Assembly: GCF_943372915.1 (NCBI RefSeq)
Contig: NZ_CALSAN010000021.1
Location: 11,885-75,884 of the forward strand
Length of the DNA: 64,000 nucleotides
From: Ferrovibrio terrae_A
GTDB lineage: Bacteria; Pseudomonadota; Alphaproteobacteria; Ferrovibrionales; Ferrovibrionaceae
Reading direction: 5' to 3'
The position numbers were made by a program, and so were the translations under genes. Shown here piece after piece: positions 54,958-63,831 of this stretch. The notes under the pieces are model-generated. The model was not told the DNA's origin. It worked only from the letters and a program-made list of their open reading frames with translations, and did not search any database. How positions within the stretch are numbered: the first letter of the stretch is position 1; every line of letters starts with the position of its first letter.

Positions 54958-56385
54958 ATGATGATGGTCTGGTATGTCCTGGCCGCCATCGTGCTGCTCG
55001 GTGCAGGCACGATGAGCTGGTATTACATCTATGACCGCTGGATTCAGCGCGATCATGCGATCCGGCGCAATTTCCCGATCTACGGGCGCTTCCGCTACAT
55101 CATGGAGAATATGGGCGAGTATTTTCGCCAGTACTGGTTCACCGCCGACTGGGAAGAACGCCCGTTCAACCGACTGACCCGCGCCTGGGTCTATCGTTCG
55201 GCCAAGGGCGTGTCGAACTATGTCGCCTTCGGTTCCGAAGTGGATGCCCAGCAGCCGGGCCATATCTATTTCCTGCATTCGGCCTTTCCGATCAATGACG
55301 ACGAGGCCGAGATCTACACCGGCCGCTGGATCGGCAAGGACATTGTCGGCAAGCCCTACAAGCCGAAAAGCTTTTTCAATATTTCCGGCATGAGCTACGG
55401 CGCCCTGTCATCGGCTGCGGTCACCGCGTTGTCGGAAGGCGCGGCCATGGCCGGTGTGTGGATGGATACGGGCGAGGGTGGCCTGTCGCCGTATCATCTG
55501 AAGGGCGGTTGCGACATCTGCTTCCAGATCGGCACGGCGAAATACGGCGTGCGCGACAAGGACGGCAACCTGGACGAAGAGCGCCTGCGCAAGATCGCGG
55601 CGCTGGATCAGGTGAAGATGTTCTGCATCAAACTCAGCCAGGGCGCCAAGCCGGGCCGTGGCGGCATCCTGCCCGGATCGAAGGTGACGCCGGAGATTGC
55701 CGGCATTCGCGGCATCGAGGCCGGCAAGGCGTCGATCTCGCCCAGCCGGCATCGCGACATAACCGACATTCCCACGCTGGTCGCGATGATCAATCGCGTG
55801 CGCAAGATCGTCGACAAGCCGGTTGGCATCAAGATGGCGGTCGGCAGCTTTGAGTTCATCGACGAATTCTTCGACTATCTGAGTCAGCATCGGCTTGAAG
55901 CGCCGGATTTCATCCAGCTCGATGGCGCCGAAGGCGGCACCGGTGCGGCGCCGGCGCCGCTGGCCGACTATGTCGGACAGTCCATCGTGCAGGCCCTGCC
56001 GCTGGTGGCGCAGAAGCTGCGCACCTACGACCTGCGCAGCCGTATTCGCCTGGTTGCCTCGGGCAAGTTGCTGACGCCGGACAAGGTGGCCTGGGCGCTG
56101 TGTATGGGGGCTGACTACGTCGTCTCGGCGCGCGGTTTCATGTTTTCGCTCGGTTGCATCCAGGCGATGAAATGCAATACAGGCCATTGCCCGACTGGCG
56201 TGACCTCGAACGATCCGCGTTTCATGCGCGGCCTCGATCCGGCCCTGAAGGCAGTGCGTGTCGCCAATTATGCCAAGGCCGTGCAGCATGACGTGGAAGC
56301 CATCGCCCATGCCTGCGGCTGCAAATCGGTGCGCGAGCTGAAAGGCCAGCATGTCCGCGTCAATGGCGGCGACCTTATGCTGTAG
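54958..56385 (+). CDS. Membrane-anchored FMN-binding glutamate synthase-like protein
   Basis: 475 residues: an N-terminal membrane helix (MVWYVLAAIVLLGAGTMSW), then the FMN/Fe-S domain of glutamate synthase. Visible parts are FNISGMSYGALSSAAVTALSEGA, GEGGLSPYHLKGGCDICFQIGTAKYG, LPGSKVTPEIAGIRGI, DGAEGGTGAAPAPLADYVG and CNTGHCPTGV. The glutaminase domain is absent, so it is a stand-alone oxidoreductase related to archaeal-type GltS; substrate unproven. Its stop overlaps the eutC stop by 11 bases. Confidence 0.85.
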   Translation: MMMVWYVLAAIVLLGAGTMSWYYIYDRWIQRDHAIRRNFPIYGRFRYIMENMGEYFRQYWFTADWEERPFNRLTRAWVYRSAKGVSNYVAFGSEVDAQQPGHIYFLHSAFPINDDEAEIYTGRWIGKDIVGKPYKPKSFFNISGMSYGALSSAAVTALSEGAAMAGVWMDTGEGGLSPYHLKGGCDICFQIGTAKYGVRDKDGNLDEERLRKIAALDQVKMFCIKLSQGAKPGRGGILPGSKVTPEIAGIRGIEAGKASISPSRHRDITDIPTLVAMINRVRKIVDKPVGIKMAVGSFEFIDEFFDYLSQHRLEAPDFIQLDGAEGGTGAAPAPLADYVGQSIVQALPLVAQKLRTYDLRSRIRLVASGKLLTPDKVAWALCMGADYVVSARGFMFSLGCIQAMKCNTGHCPTGVTSNDPRFMRGLDPALKAVRVANYAKAVQHDVEAIAHACGCKSVRELKGQHVRVNGGDLML

Positions 56386-57109
56386 GCAGGGCCGCGGCGG
56401 GATCGACTTTCAGCTCGATGCCGCTGAGCTTGCGGCGACGCGCCTCGCGCAGCAGCCAGACCAGCAGGTCGCTGGCTGCCGCATGGCTCATGCCGGCGTC
56501 GTGGATATTCGAGATGCAGTTGCGCTCGGAATCGGCGCGCCCGCTGCGTGGCGCCCAGGTCAGGTAAATCCCGAGGCTGTCGGCCACTGACAGGCCGGGC
56601 CGCTCGCCGATCAGCACGGCGACCGCAGCAGCATTCAGCCGCTCGCCGATCTCATCGCCCAGCGCGACACGGCCCTGTGCAGCCAGCACGATGGGGGCGA
56701 TGTGCCAGTCGGCCAGCTTTTCCAGGCAGAGTTTCAGCACGCCGGCAGCGTGGGTATCGACGGCGCGCGCGGACAGCCCATCGGCGATGACGAAGGCCAC
56801 ATCGTAGTCACCGCGTGGCAAGGCCTCCGCGCTGGCGACATCGAGGCGTCGGCCGAGATCGGGGCGGCGCAGGTATGTGGCGCGGTCGGTCGCCTGACTG
56901 TGGACGGCGAGACTGGGATGCGGCGTCAGTGCAGCGGCCAGCGCAGCGAAATCGACAGCCCCATGCACGGCATCGCGGGCGCGGCTATGGGCAGCCTGGA
57001 ATTCCAGCAATGGCGCAGTGGGCAATGCGTCGCCGCTGCGACCCAGCCCGATGCGCGCCCTGGTGGCGCCGCGCCAGCGCGCCCAGATGTCTTTGGTTAC
57101 ATCATTCAT
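56375..57109 (-). CDS. eutC: Ethanolamine ammonia-lyase small subunit
   Basis: 244-residue light chain. Conserved segments include RARIGLGRSGDALPT, FQAAHSRARDAVH, DYDVAFVIADGLSARAVDTHA, GERPGLSVADSLGIYLTWAPR and SERNCISNIHDAGMS. With EutB it forms the B12-dependent enzyme producing acetaldehyde and ammonia. ATG 57109 overlaps eutB by eight bases. No microcompartment shell gene is present. Confidence 0.92.
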   Translation of the reverse strand: MNDVTKDIWARWRGATRARIGLGRSGDALPTAPLLEFQAAHSRARDAVHGAVDFAALAAALTPHPSLAVHSQATDRATYLRRPDLGRRLDVASAEALPRGDYDVAFVIADGLSARAVDTHAAGVLKLCLEKLADWHIAPIVLAAQGRVALGDEIGERLNAAAVAVLIGERPGLSVADSLGIYLTWAPRSGRADSERNCISNIHDAGMSHAAASDLLVWLLREARRRKLSGIELKVDPAAALPTA

Positions 57110-58490
57110 AGGAGACCAGACGGCGCAGCGCGGCGCTGTCGGCTGCAGGTGGCGGCAGGCGGCCATCCTCGCCCAACATGCCCATGCGGCCGAGCCAGGA
57201 TTCAAACTCAGGCGCGGGCTGCAACTTCAGCAGATGCCGCAGGCCGAGCACATCATGGAACGACAGGCTCTGGTAATTCAGCATCACATCGTCGGCGCCC
57301 GGCACGGCGATCAGGAAATTCACCCCGGCCGTACCCAGCAGGGTCATCAGGTTGTCCATGTCATCCTGATCGGCCTCGGCATGGTTGGTGTAGCAGACAT
57401 CCACCCCCATCGGCAGGCCAAGCAGCTTGCCGCAGCAATGGTCTTCCAGGCCGGCGCGGATGATCTGCTTGGCATCGAACAGGTATTCCGGGCCGATGAA
57501 ACCGACCACGGTGTTGACCAGCAGCGGCTTGAAGGCGCGCGCCACGGCATAGGCACGCACCTCGAGGGTTTGCTGGTCTACGCCATGATGCGCATTGGCC
57601 GAGAGCGCGCTGCCCTGGCCGGTTTCGAAATACATCACGTTATTGCCCACCGTGCCACGCTTCAGCGACAGCGCCGCATCCTGTGCCTCGCGCAACACGG
57701 CCAGGTCGATGCCGAAGCCCCGGTTGGCGGCTTCGGTACCGGCGATGGACTGGAATACCAGATCGATCGGCGCGCCGCGCTGCATCATCTGCAGCGAGGT
57801 GGTGACATGGGCCAGCACGCAGCTTTGCGTGGGAATTTCAAACCGCTGGCGAATGGTCTCCAGCATCTCCAGCAGGCGGATGCCATCCGGCACGCTGTCG
57901 GTGGCCGGGTTGATGCCGATCACCGCATCGCCGATGCCGAACAGCAGGCCATCAAGCAGGGCGGCAGCGATGCCTTCGGCATCATCGGTGGGGTGATTGG
58001 GCTGCAGGCGGCTGCCCAGGCGGCCGGGCAGGCCGAGCGTGGTGCGGAAGCCGGTGATGACGCGGCATTTCGCTGCCACCGCGATCAGATCCTGGTTGCG
58101 CATCAGCTTGGACACCGCAGCCACCATTTCTGGTGTCAGGCCTGGTGCCAGCTTCGCCAGTGCAGCCGTATCGGCCTGGTAGGACAGCAGCCAGTCGCGG
58201 AACTCGCCGACCGTGAGATGCGCCACCGGTGCAAAGGCGGCAGCGTCATGGCTATCCTGGATCAGGCGCGTCACCTCATCCTGCTCGTAGGGAATGAGAG
58301 CATCAGTCAGGAAATGGCGCAGCGGCAGATCGGCCAGCGCCATTTTGGCCGCCACGCGTTGCTCGTCACTGATCGCGGCAACACCGGCCAGCTGGTCGCC
58401 CGAGCGCAGCGGCGAGGCACAGGCCAGCAGCGCCTTCAGATCGGTAAAGGCATAGCGGGTTCCGTTCAGTGTGGCAGCAAAGCCGGGCAT
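57102..58490 (-). CDS. eutB: Ethanolamine ammonia-lyase large subunit
   Basis: Catalytic heavy chain, 462 residues, a TIM-barrel adenosylcobalamin enzyme. Visible: CRVITGFRTTLGLPGRLGSRLQPNHPTDD, DAVIGINPATDSV, ETGQGSALSANAHHGVDQQTLEVRAYAVAR, VGFIGPEYLFDAKQIIRAGLEDH and GLPMGVDVCYTNHAEAD. Expected to start the operon with eutC. The reactivase eutA is not seen in this window. Confidence 0.93.
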   Translation of the reverse strand: MPGFAATLNGTRYAFTDLKALLACASPLRSGDQLAGVAAISDEQRVAAKMALADLPLRHFLTDALIPYEQDEVTRLIQDSHDAAAFAPVAHLTVGEFRDWLLSYQADTAALAKLAPGLTPEMVAAVSKLMRNQDLIAVAAKCRVITGFRTTLGLPGRLGSRLQPNHPTDDAEGIAAALLDGLLFGIGDAVIGINPATDSVPDGIRLLEMLETIRQRFEIPTQSCVLAHVTTSLQMMQRGAPIDLVFQSIAGTEAANRGFGIDLAVLREAQDAALSLKRGTVGNNVMYFETGQGSALSANAHHGVDQQTLEVRAYAVARAFKPLLVNTVVGFIGPEYLFDAKQIIRAGLEDHCCGKLLGLPMGVDVCYTNHAEADQDDMDNLMTLLGTAGVNFLIAVPGADDVMLNYQSLSFHDVLGLRHLLKLQPAPEFESWLGRMGMLGEDGRLPPPAADSAALRRLVSYE

Positions 58491-58601
58491 CAGATCACCT
58501 TTCGGGTCCGACTGAATTCAGCAAGAAGCATACCAGAAGCGCCGGTGACTTGCAGGACGGTTTCAGCCGGGTCAAGCTGATCGGCAGCAAGGGAGTGCAT
58601 C

Positions 58602-59354
58602 ATGGATCTCGGCATCAAGGGGAAACGCGTTGTGGTGGCGGGCGGCAGCCGTGGCATCGGCCGGGCGATTGCCCTGGCTTTTGCGCAAGAGGGCGCTGCG
58701 GTTTCGATCTGCGCCCGCGGCGAGGCCGGCCTGCGCGACGCCGAAGCGGCATTGAAGCAGACCGGTGTCAAGGTACATGCGGCATCCTGCGACCTCGGCG
58801 ATGGCCCGGCGGTGATCGGCTATATCGAGGCCGCCGCTGCAGCTTTGGGCGGCATCGACATTCTGGTCAACAATGCCTCGGGCTTCGGCACCACCGATGA
58901 CGAGGCCGGCTGGGCTGCTGCCATCAATGTCGATCTAATGGGCACCGTGCGCGCCTCCCAGACGGCTATTCCGCATCTGCAGAAGGCCGGTGGCGGCAGC
59001 ATCCTGCATGTTTCGTCTATTGCCGCCCTGATCCCCACGGGGCGCAATCCGCCCTATGGCGCCATCAAGGCGGCGCTGGTCCAGCTAACCATGACCCAGG
59101 CGCTGAACCTGGCGAAGAGCAATATCCGGGTGAACTGCCTGGCGCCGGGTTCCATCGAATTCGCGGGCGGCGTCTGGGACAAGGCCAAGACCGAGAATCC
59201 GGCGCTCTATAACAGGATGCTGGGCAATATTCCCTTCGGTCGCATGGGCCGGGTGGAGGAGATGGCCAATGTGGCGCTGTTCCTATGCTCCGATGCAGCC
59301 AGCTGGGTCACCGGCCAGACCTTGGCGGCCGATGGCGGCCAGCTGTTGTCGTAA
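58602..59354 (+). CDS. Short-chain dehydrogenase/reductase
   Basis: 250 residues: NAD(P) motif VVVAGGSRGIGRAIALAFA, VNNASGF, catalytic Ser in LHVSSIAAL, Tyr/Lys in YGAIKAALVQL, and a family C-terminus (LFLCSDAASWVTGQTLAADGGQ). Resembles the FabG-like group with unknown substrate. A separate SDR lies at 28178. Confidence 0.86.
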   Translation: MDLGIKGKRVVVAGGSRGIGRAIALAFAQEGAAVSICARGEAGLRDAEAALKQTGVKVHAASCDLGDGPAVIGYIEAAAAALGGIDILVNNASGFGTTDDEAGWAAAINVDLMGTVRASQTAIPHLQKAGGGSILHVSSIAALIPTGRNPPYGAIKAALVQLTMTQALNLAKSNIRVNCLAPGSIEFAGGVWDKAKTENPALYNRMLGNIPFGRMGRVEEMANVALFLCSDAASWVTGQTLAADGGQLLS

Positions 59355-59368
59355 GTACGGATGCTGTC

Positions 59369-60040
59369 TTAAGCGACCTTCAGCGCGGCGTTGAGCGGCG
59401 CGAAGCATTCCGGCCCATCCACCTTCACGCCATTCACCACCGGTGTGACGCGATAGCGCGCCATCTCGGCGGCCGGATAGCTCTGCATCAGGCGCTGCAG
59501 GATCGGGCGCGGCGTGGCCGGGTCGAGCCACAGGCCGAACTGCTCGCGCGGCAGGATCACCGGCATGCGTTCATGCAGGGGCGCCAGATAGTCGTTGGCC
59601 GCGGTGGTCAGGATGGTGAAGCAGTCTGCATTGCCAAATGCCGGCTCCGCTTGCCACAGGCCGGCGAAGGCGAACAGGCCGCCACCCTTCAGGCCGATCC
59701 GCCAGGGTTGCTTTTGCTTCTGGCCTTCGATGGCCTGCCATTCATAGAAGCTGTCGGCCGGGATCAGGCAGCGGCGCTGGGCGAAGGCATCTGCAAAGGT
59801 CGGCTTGGCAGTCGCGGTTTCTGACCGTGCATTGATCAGCGGCGCATTGTTGGGTCCGGCGAAGCCCCAGCGTAGCAGGGCGATATCGCGCTTGCCGGCC
59901 TGGGCCCGCACCACGGCGGTGGCCTGCGTCGGCGCGATATTCCAGCGCGGCTGCAGGTTGGGCTTCTGGAACAACTCATACAGCTCGAAAAAAGCCGCGA
60001 GGTCGTCGAGGGTCTTGGTCTGGCTGAAGCGTCCGCACAT
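59369..60040 (-). CDS. SRAP domain protein (YedK/HMCES-like)
   Basis: 223-residue SOS-response-associated peptidase family protein. Cys2 in MCGRFSQ becomes N-terminal and crosslinks abasic sites in single-stranded DNA. Other family parts: PRWNIAPTQ, LLRWGFAGP, LINARSETA, RRCLIPADSFYEWQ and HERMPVILP. Full length and intact. It protects replication forks. Confidence 0.9.
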   Translation of the reverse strand: MCGRFSQTKTLDDLAAFFELYELFQKPNLQPRWNIAPTQATAVVRAQAGKRDIALLRWGFAGPNNAPLINARSETATAKPTFADAFAQRRCLIPADSFYEWQAIEGQKQKQPWRIGLKGGGLFAFAGLWQAEPAFGNADCFTILTTAANDYLAPLHERMPVILPREQFGLWLDPATPRPILQRLMQSYPAAEMARYRVTPVVNGVKVDGPECFAPLNAALKVA

Positions 60041-60095
60041 GCCGTCTGCATAGCGGATCGTGCCCGAGTCGGGCCAGTATCTTGAACAGGCGGGC

Positions 60096-60563
60096 CTAGC
60101 TCAGATGCGGTCGCGCTTCCGGCCGGCTTTTCAGTTCGGCGCCGGCGCGGGTAAGGATTTTCGCCACCCGCTCGGGCGCAAAACCGAGGTCGAGCAGGGC
60201 CGGGCCGGCATTGGCCACTTCGCGGTAATCAGCGATCAGGCCGTCTTTCAGGGTGAAGATCGCTACGCCCTCGAACATCACGCGCTTGCCCTGCGCCTCG
60301 GGCAGTAGCGACTTGTAGGAAAAGGTGTAGCGCGCATAGAGCGTGGTGCCGTTGCCGACCGGATCATGCAGATGCCAGCGGAAGTCCTCCGCCGTGCGGT
60401 AGAACCAGTCGTCCACCAGCTCGGCGATCTTCTGTCGACCATGGAAGGCGCCGTAGAAGACATCGTGATAGACGGCATCTTCGGTGAACAGCGCGGCAAA
60501 GCCTTTGCCGTCGCGGGTCTGCACCGCCTCGGCAAAGCGGTGCAACAGCAGCTGGGTATCCAT
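60096..60563 (-). CDS. SnoaL/NTF2-like protein
   Basis: 155-residue cone-shaped NTF2-fold protein: FAEAVQTRDGKGFAALFTEDAVYHDV, then FYGAFHGRQKIAELVDDWF and VMFEGVAIFTLKDGLIADYREV. Such proteins include isomerases and lyases; the substrate is open. ATG 60563 has AGGAAACC upstream. Single gene between SRAP and the tungstate operon. Confidence 0.75.
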   Translation of the reverse strand: MDTQLLLHRFAEAVQTRDGKGFAALFTEDAVYHDVFYGAFHGRQKIAELVDDWFYRTAEDFRWHLHDPVGNGTTLYARYTFSYKSLLPEAQGKRVMFEGVAIFTLKDGLIADYREVANAGPALLDLGFAPERVAKILTRAGAELKSRPEARPHLS

Positions 60564-60621
60564 GGTTTCCTCCGGCATTTTTTAGAATGCTAGAAGGAAA
60601 CCATGCCGCGGTAAATGCCGC

Positions 60622-61470
60622 TCAGCTGTTCACGCCGGGCTTGTAGTTGGGAAAGAACAGCTGTTCGCCCTCGATCTTGTAGGCGGCGATGGCATCCTGG
60701 CCTTCCTTCGAGGTGATCCAGTCGATGAAGGCCTTGCTCTCGGCAACCTTCACATGGGCGTGCCTGGCCGGGTTGACCAGCATGACGCCATACTGGTTGA
60801 ACAGCTTCACATCGCCCTGCACGCTGATCACCAGGTCGCCGCGGTTCTTGAAGCTGAGCCAGGTGCCGCGATCGGTGAAGGCATAAGCATTCATCGCCGC
60901 CGCGGTGTTCAGCGTCGGGCCCATCCCCGAGCCGGTCTCGCGATACCAGCCGGTGCCGGCGGTCTTCACGTCGATATCGGCTTCTTTCCAGATGCGCAGT
61001 TCTGCCGCATGCGTGCCCGAGCTGTCGCCGCGCGAAGCGAACGGCGCCTTGGATGCCGCGATCTTCTTGTAGGCGGCAACCACATCTCTGCTGCCGCCCA
61101 CCTTGGCCGGATCACTCTTGGGGCCGACGATGACGAAGTCGTTGTACATCACCAGGCGACGGTCGACACCGAAGCCGGCATCGACGAATTTCTGCTCGGC
61201 CACCGGGTCATGCACGAAGACCACATCGGCATTGCCTTGCTCGGCTGTCTTCAGCGCCTGGCCGGTGCCTTGCGCCACCACGCGCACCTGGATGCCGGTC
61301 TTTTTGGTGAAGGCCGGCAGGATATGGCCGAACAGGCCAGACTGTTCGGTGGAGGTGGTGCTGGCGACGACGATGAACTTGTCCTGCGCCAGGGCAAGCG
61401 TGCTGGTCAGGCTTAAGGCCAGGCCGGTGGCGAGACCGAGAAGATGCCGGCGATTGGGGATCGGGTTCAT
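60622..61470 (-). CDS. tupA: Tungstate/anion ABC transporter substrate-binding protein
   Basis: 282-residue periplasmic protein: Sec signal (RRHLLGLATGLALSLTSTLALAQ), then FIVVASTTSTEQSGLFGHILPAF, the T-T-S-T-x-x-S-G-L anion motif of TupA, and SRGDSSGTHAAELRIW. ATG 61470 has AGAGGAAACC upstream. Last gene of the tupB-tupC-tupA operon. The motif makes tungstate the best guess, with molybdate as alternative. Confidence 0.85.
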   Translation of the reverse strand: MNPIPNRRHLLGLATGLALSLTSTLALAQDKFIVVASTTSTEQSGLFGHILPAFTKKTGIQVRVVAQGTGQALKTAEQGNADVVFVHDPVAEQKFVDAGFGVDRRLVMYNDFVIVGPKSDPAKVGGSRDVVAAYKKIAASKAPFASRGDSSGTHAAELRIWKEADIDVKTAGTGWYRETGSGMGPTLNTAAAMNAYAFTDRGTWLSFKNRGDLVISVQGDVKLFNQYGVMLVNPARHAHVKVAESKAFIDWITSKEGQDAIAAYKIEGEQLFFPNYKPGVNS

Positions 61471-61490
61471 GGTTTCCTCTGTTTTGAACA

Positions 61491-62246
61491 TCACCAGAGC
61501 AGGTCGCCCTGCAGGAAGGCGCGTGCCGCATCGCTGCGCGGCATGTTGAAAAATTCAGAAGCCGGCGTGCGTTCAGTCACGCCGCCGCGATGCAGGAAGA
61601 TCACATCGCCGGCCAGCCGGCGTGCCTGGCCCAGATCATGGGTGGTCATCACGATCTTGGTGCCGGTGGCGGCAATGCTTGCGATGATGCCCTCCACCTG
61701 TCGCGTGGCGCCCGGGTCGAGTGCGGCTGAGGGTTCGTCGAGGAACAGGATCTGCGGCTCCAGCGCCCAGGCACGCGCCAGAGCCAGACGCTGCTGCTCG
61801 CCGCCTGACAGCACGCGGGCCGGGCGTTCGGCCAGGGCGGCAAGGCCGACGCGCTCCAGCACGGCCATCGCTTTGCTGCGCCGCGCTGTTGCATCGAGGC
61901 CGCGCAGCTTGAGCGGGAATTCGATATTGGCCAGCACCGAACGACGCAGCAGCACGGGTTTCTGGAACACCATGGCCTGGTCGAAGCGCAGGCTCTGCGG
62001 GTTCTGTGCCGCGGTGCCCTGCCAGATCACCTGGCCCTGCGTCGGCTGGATCAGCCCGTGGCACAGCCGCAGCAGCAGGCTCTTGCCGGCGCCATTGGGG
62101 CCAAGCACCAGGGTCGGCGCGCCGGCCTCGAAGCTCAGTGTGATGTGGCTGACCAGCGCCTGGCCGTTGATGCTGTAGCCGACATCCTGCAATTGCAGCG
62201 GCAGCAGCACGGGGCGGGCATGCAGCGGTGCCATCTGCATGCTCAT
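61491..62246 (-). CDS. tupC: Tungstate ABC transporter ATP-binding protein
   Basis: 251-residue ATPase: Walker A LGPNGAGKSLLL, signature LSGGEQQRLALARA and Walker B ILFLDEPSAALD. ATG 62246 overlaps the tupB stop by four bases; a longer frame upstream is spurious. It energises the permease TupB. Confidence 0.86.
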   Translation of the reverse strand: MSMQMAPLHARPVLLPLQLQDVGYSINGQALVSHITLSFEAGAPTLVLGPNGAGKSLLLRLCHGLIQPTQGQVIWQGTAAQNPQSLRFDQAMVFQKPVLLRRSVLANIEFPLKLRGLDATARRSKAMAVLERVGLAALAERPARVLSGGEQQRLALARAWALEPQILFLDEPSAALDPGATRQVEGIIASIAATGTKIVMTTHDLGQARRLAGDVIFLHRGGVTERTPASEFFNMPRSDAARAFLQGDLLW

Positions 62247-62950
62247 GCACCCTGCCGCCGGCGCGCGGCATTGCCAAAAGCCGAGGCCGCCGCATTGATG
62301 CCGATGGTAATGGTCAGCAGCACGATGCCGAGCGCCATTGCCAGCGCCAGATCGCCACGGCTGGTTTCCAGCGAGATCGCCGTGGTCATGGTGCGGGTGA
62401 CGCCAGCGATATTGCCACCGACAATCATGATGGCGCCCACTTCGGCAATGGCGCGGCCGAAACCGGCAAACACCGCGGTGCTGAGCGAGAAGCGGCCGTC
62501 CCACAGCAGGGTGGCAATGGCCTTCAGGGGCGTGAGGCCGAGCGAGCGCAGTTGTTCTTCGTATTCACTCCACAGGTCGGCGACCGTCTGGTGCGACAGG
62601 GCGGCGACGATCGGCGTGATCAGCACCACCTGCGCCATCACCATGCCGATCGGCGTGAACAGCCAGCCGAGCGCACCGAGCGGGCCGGAGCGCGACAGGA
62701 TCAGGTAGACGACGAGGCCGACCACCACCGGCGGCAGGCCCATGCAGGCATTCAGCACGACGATGCAGCCATGGCGGCCGGGAAAACGGGTCAGCGCCAG
62801 CAGGGCGCCGAAGGGCAGGCCGATAGCGCTGCCGATCAGCACGGCGGTGAGGCTGACGCGCAGCGACAGGCCGACGATGCGCATCAGCTCGGGATCGAAC
62901 TGCACCATCATCTGCAGCGACAGCAGAAAGGCTTCGGAGATCGTGTTCAC
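62243..62950 (-). CDS. tupB: Tungstate ABC transporter permease
   Basis: 235-residue membrane protein. The binding-protein-dependent transport loop is EEQLRSLGLTPLKAIATLLWDGRFSLSTAVFAGFGRAIAEVGAIMIVGGN, with helices either side. First gene of the operon. A palindrome lies 64-91 bases upstream. Confidence 0.86.
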   Translation of the reverse strand: MNTISEAFLLSLQMMVQFDPELMRIVGLSLRVSLTAVLIGSAIGLPFGALLALTRFPGRHGCIVVLNACMGLPPVVVGLVVYLILSRSGPLGALGWLFTPIGMVMAQVVLITPIVAALSHQTVADLWSEYEEQLRSLGLTPLKAIATLLWDGRFSLSTAVFAGFGRAIAEVGAIMIVGGNIAGVTRTMTTAISLETSRGDLALAMALGIVLLTITIGINAAASAFGNAARRRQGA

Positions 62951-63013
62951 GCCACCGAATTAGCGCAACCCGGCATCCGGGCAAAGCCCTAAGTGCTTAT
63001 GTCCACAGACTGT

Positions 63014-63041
63014 TTTGGCGACAAAAAAACTTGTCGCCAAA
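63014..63041. promoter_or_regulatory. 11-bp inverted repeat upstream of tupB
   Basis: TTTGGCGACAA (63014-63024), six-base centre AAAAAC, TTGTCGCCAAA (63031-63041), perfect. It sits between the ccdA stop (63057) and the tup operon start (62950). Either a terminator of ccdA (its T-run falls inside the loop, which is unusual) or the operator of the tungstate operon. Confidence 0.5.
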
Positions 63042-63056
63042 CGCGGCGTCAAGACG

Positions 63057-63800
63057 TCAGCCGATGACGGCGAGCCAGGGGAAAACTTCCAGCAGGTAGT
63101 AGCTGAACTGGCCCAGGCTGTTGGTGAAGATCAGGATACCGGTGATCACCAGCAGGGCGCCGGCTGCGATCTCCACCTTGTGGATATGGCGGCGGAATTT
63201 CTGCATGAAGCGCATGAACGGCTTCACGGCGAGCGCGGCCAGCAGGAAGGGGATGCCCAGCCCCAGCGCATAGACGGCGAGCAGCGATATGCCATAGCCG
63301 AGCTGTTCGCGGCTGGCGGCCACGGTAAGGATGGTGGCGAGGATCGGGCCGACGCAGGGCGTCCAGCCAAAGGCAAAGGCCAGGCCGATGACATAGGCGC
63401 CGATGATGCTGGTCGGGCGTTCTGTGGTGTTGATCCGCGCCTCGCGATACAGCAGCGGGATTTTCAGCAGGCCCATGTAATGCAGGCCGAAGATCACGAT
63501 CACCGCGCCGGCGATTTTGCCGATGATATCGATATTTTCGACGATCAGGCGGTTCAGCGCCGAGGCGCTGGCGCCCATGGCGATGAAGACGGTGGAAAAG
63601 CCGATCACGAAGGCCAGCGCCGAAACGAAGACGCGTCGCGTCAGCGCCGGATCAACGCCGTCTTCACTGACCAGGCGGTCCAGCGTGGTGCCGGCCACAA
63701 AACACAGATAGGCGGGCACCAGCGGCAGCACGCAGGGGCTGAGGAAACTCAGCAGCCCGGCGCCGGCCGCGCCGGCATAGGAAATATCGAGGCCGCCCAT
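63057..63800 (-). CDS. ccdA: Cytochrome c biogenesis protein CcdA
   Basis: Inner-membrane thiol electron carrier, 247 residues, six helices. The functional cysteines are Cys23 in LLSFLSPCVLPLVPAYL and the one in FGWTPCVGPILATIL. It transfers reducing power to periplasmic thioredoxins for heme attachment or sulfur chemistry. ATG 63800 is chosen because a run of basic codons upstream in frame is not conserved. Confidence 0.9.
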   Translation of the reverse strand: MGGLDISYAGAAGAGLLSFLSPCVLPLVPAYLCFVAGTTLDRLVSEDGVDPALTRRVFVSALAFVIGFSTVFIAMGASASALNRLIVENIDIIGKIAGAVIVIFGLHYMGLLKIPLLYREARINTTERPTSIIGAYVIGLAFAFGWTPCVGPILATILTVAASREQLGYGISLLAVYALGLGIPFLLAALAVKPFMRFMQKFRRHIHKVEIAAGALLVITGILIFTNSLGQFSYYLLEVFPWLAVIG

Positions 63801-63831
63801 GACGCGGATACTGCTCCTGCAGGAGGAAGTG

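Noticed and set aside
62951..63056. Molybdenum/tungsten cofactor riboswitch before the tup operon
   Set aside because: The region is only about 100 bases and shows a single simple dyad; none of the multi-helix structure of the Moco element is visible.
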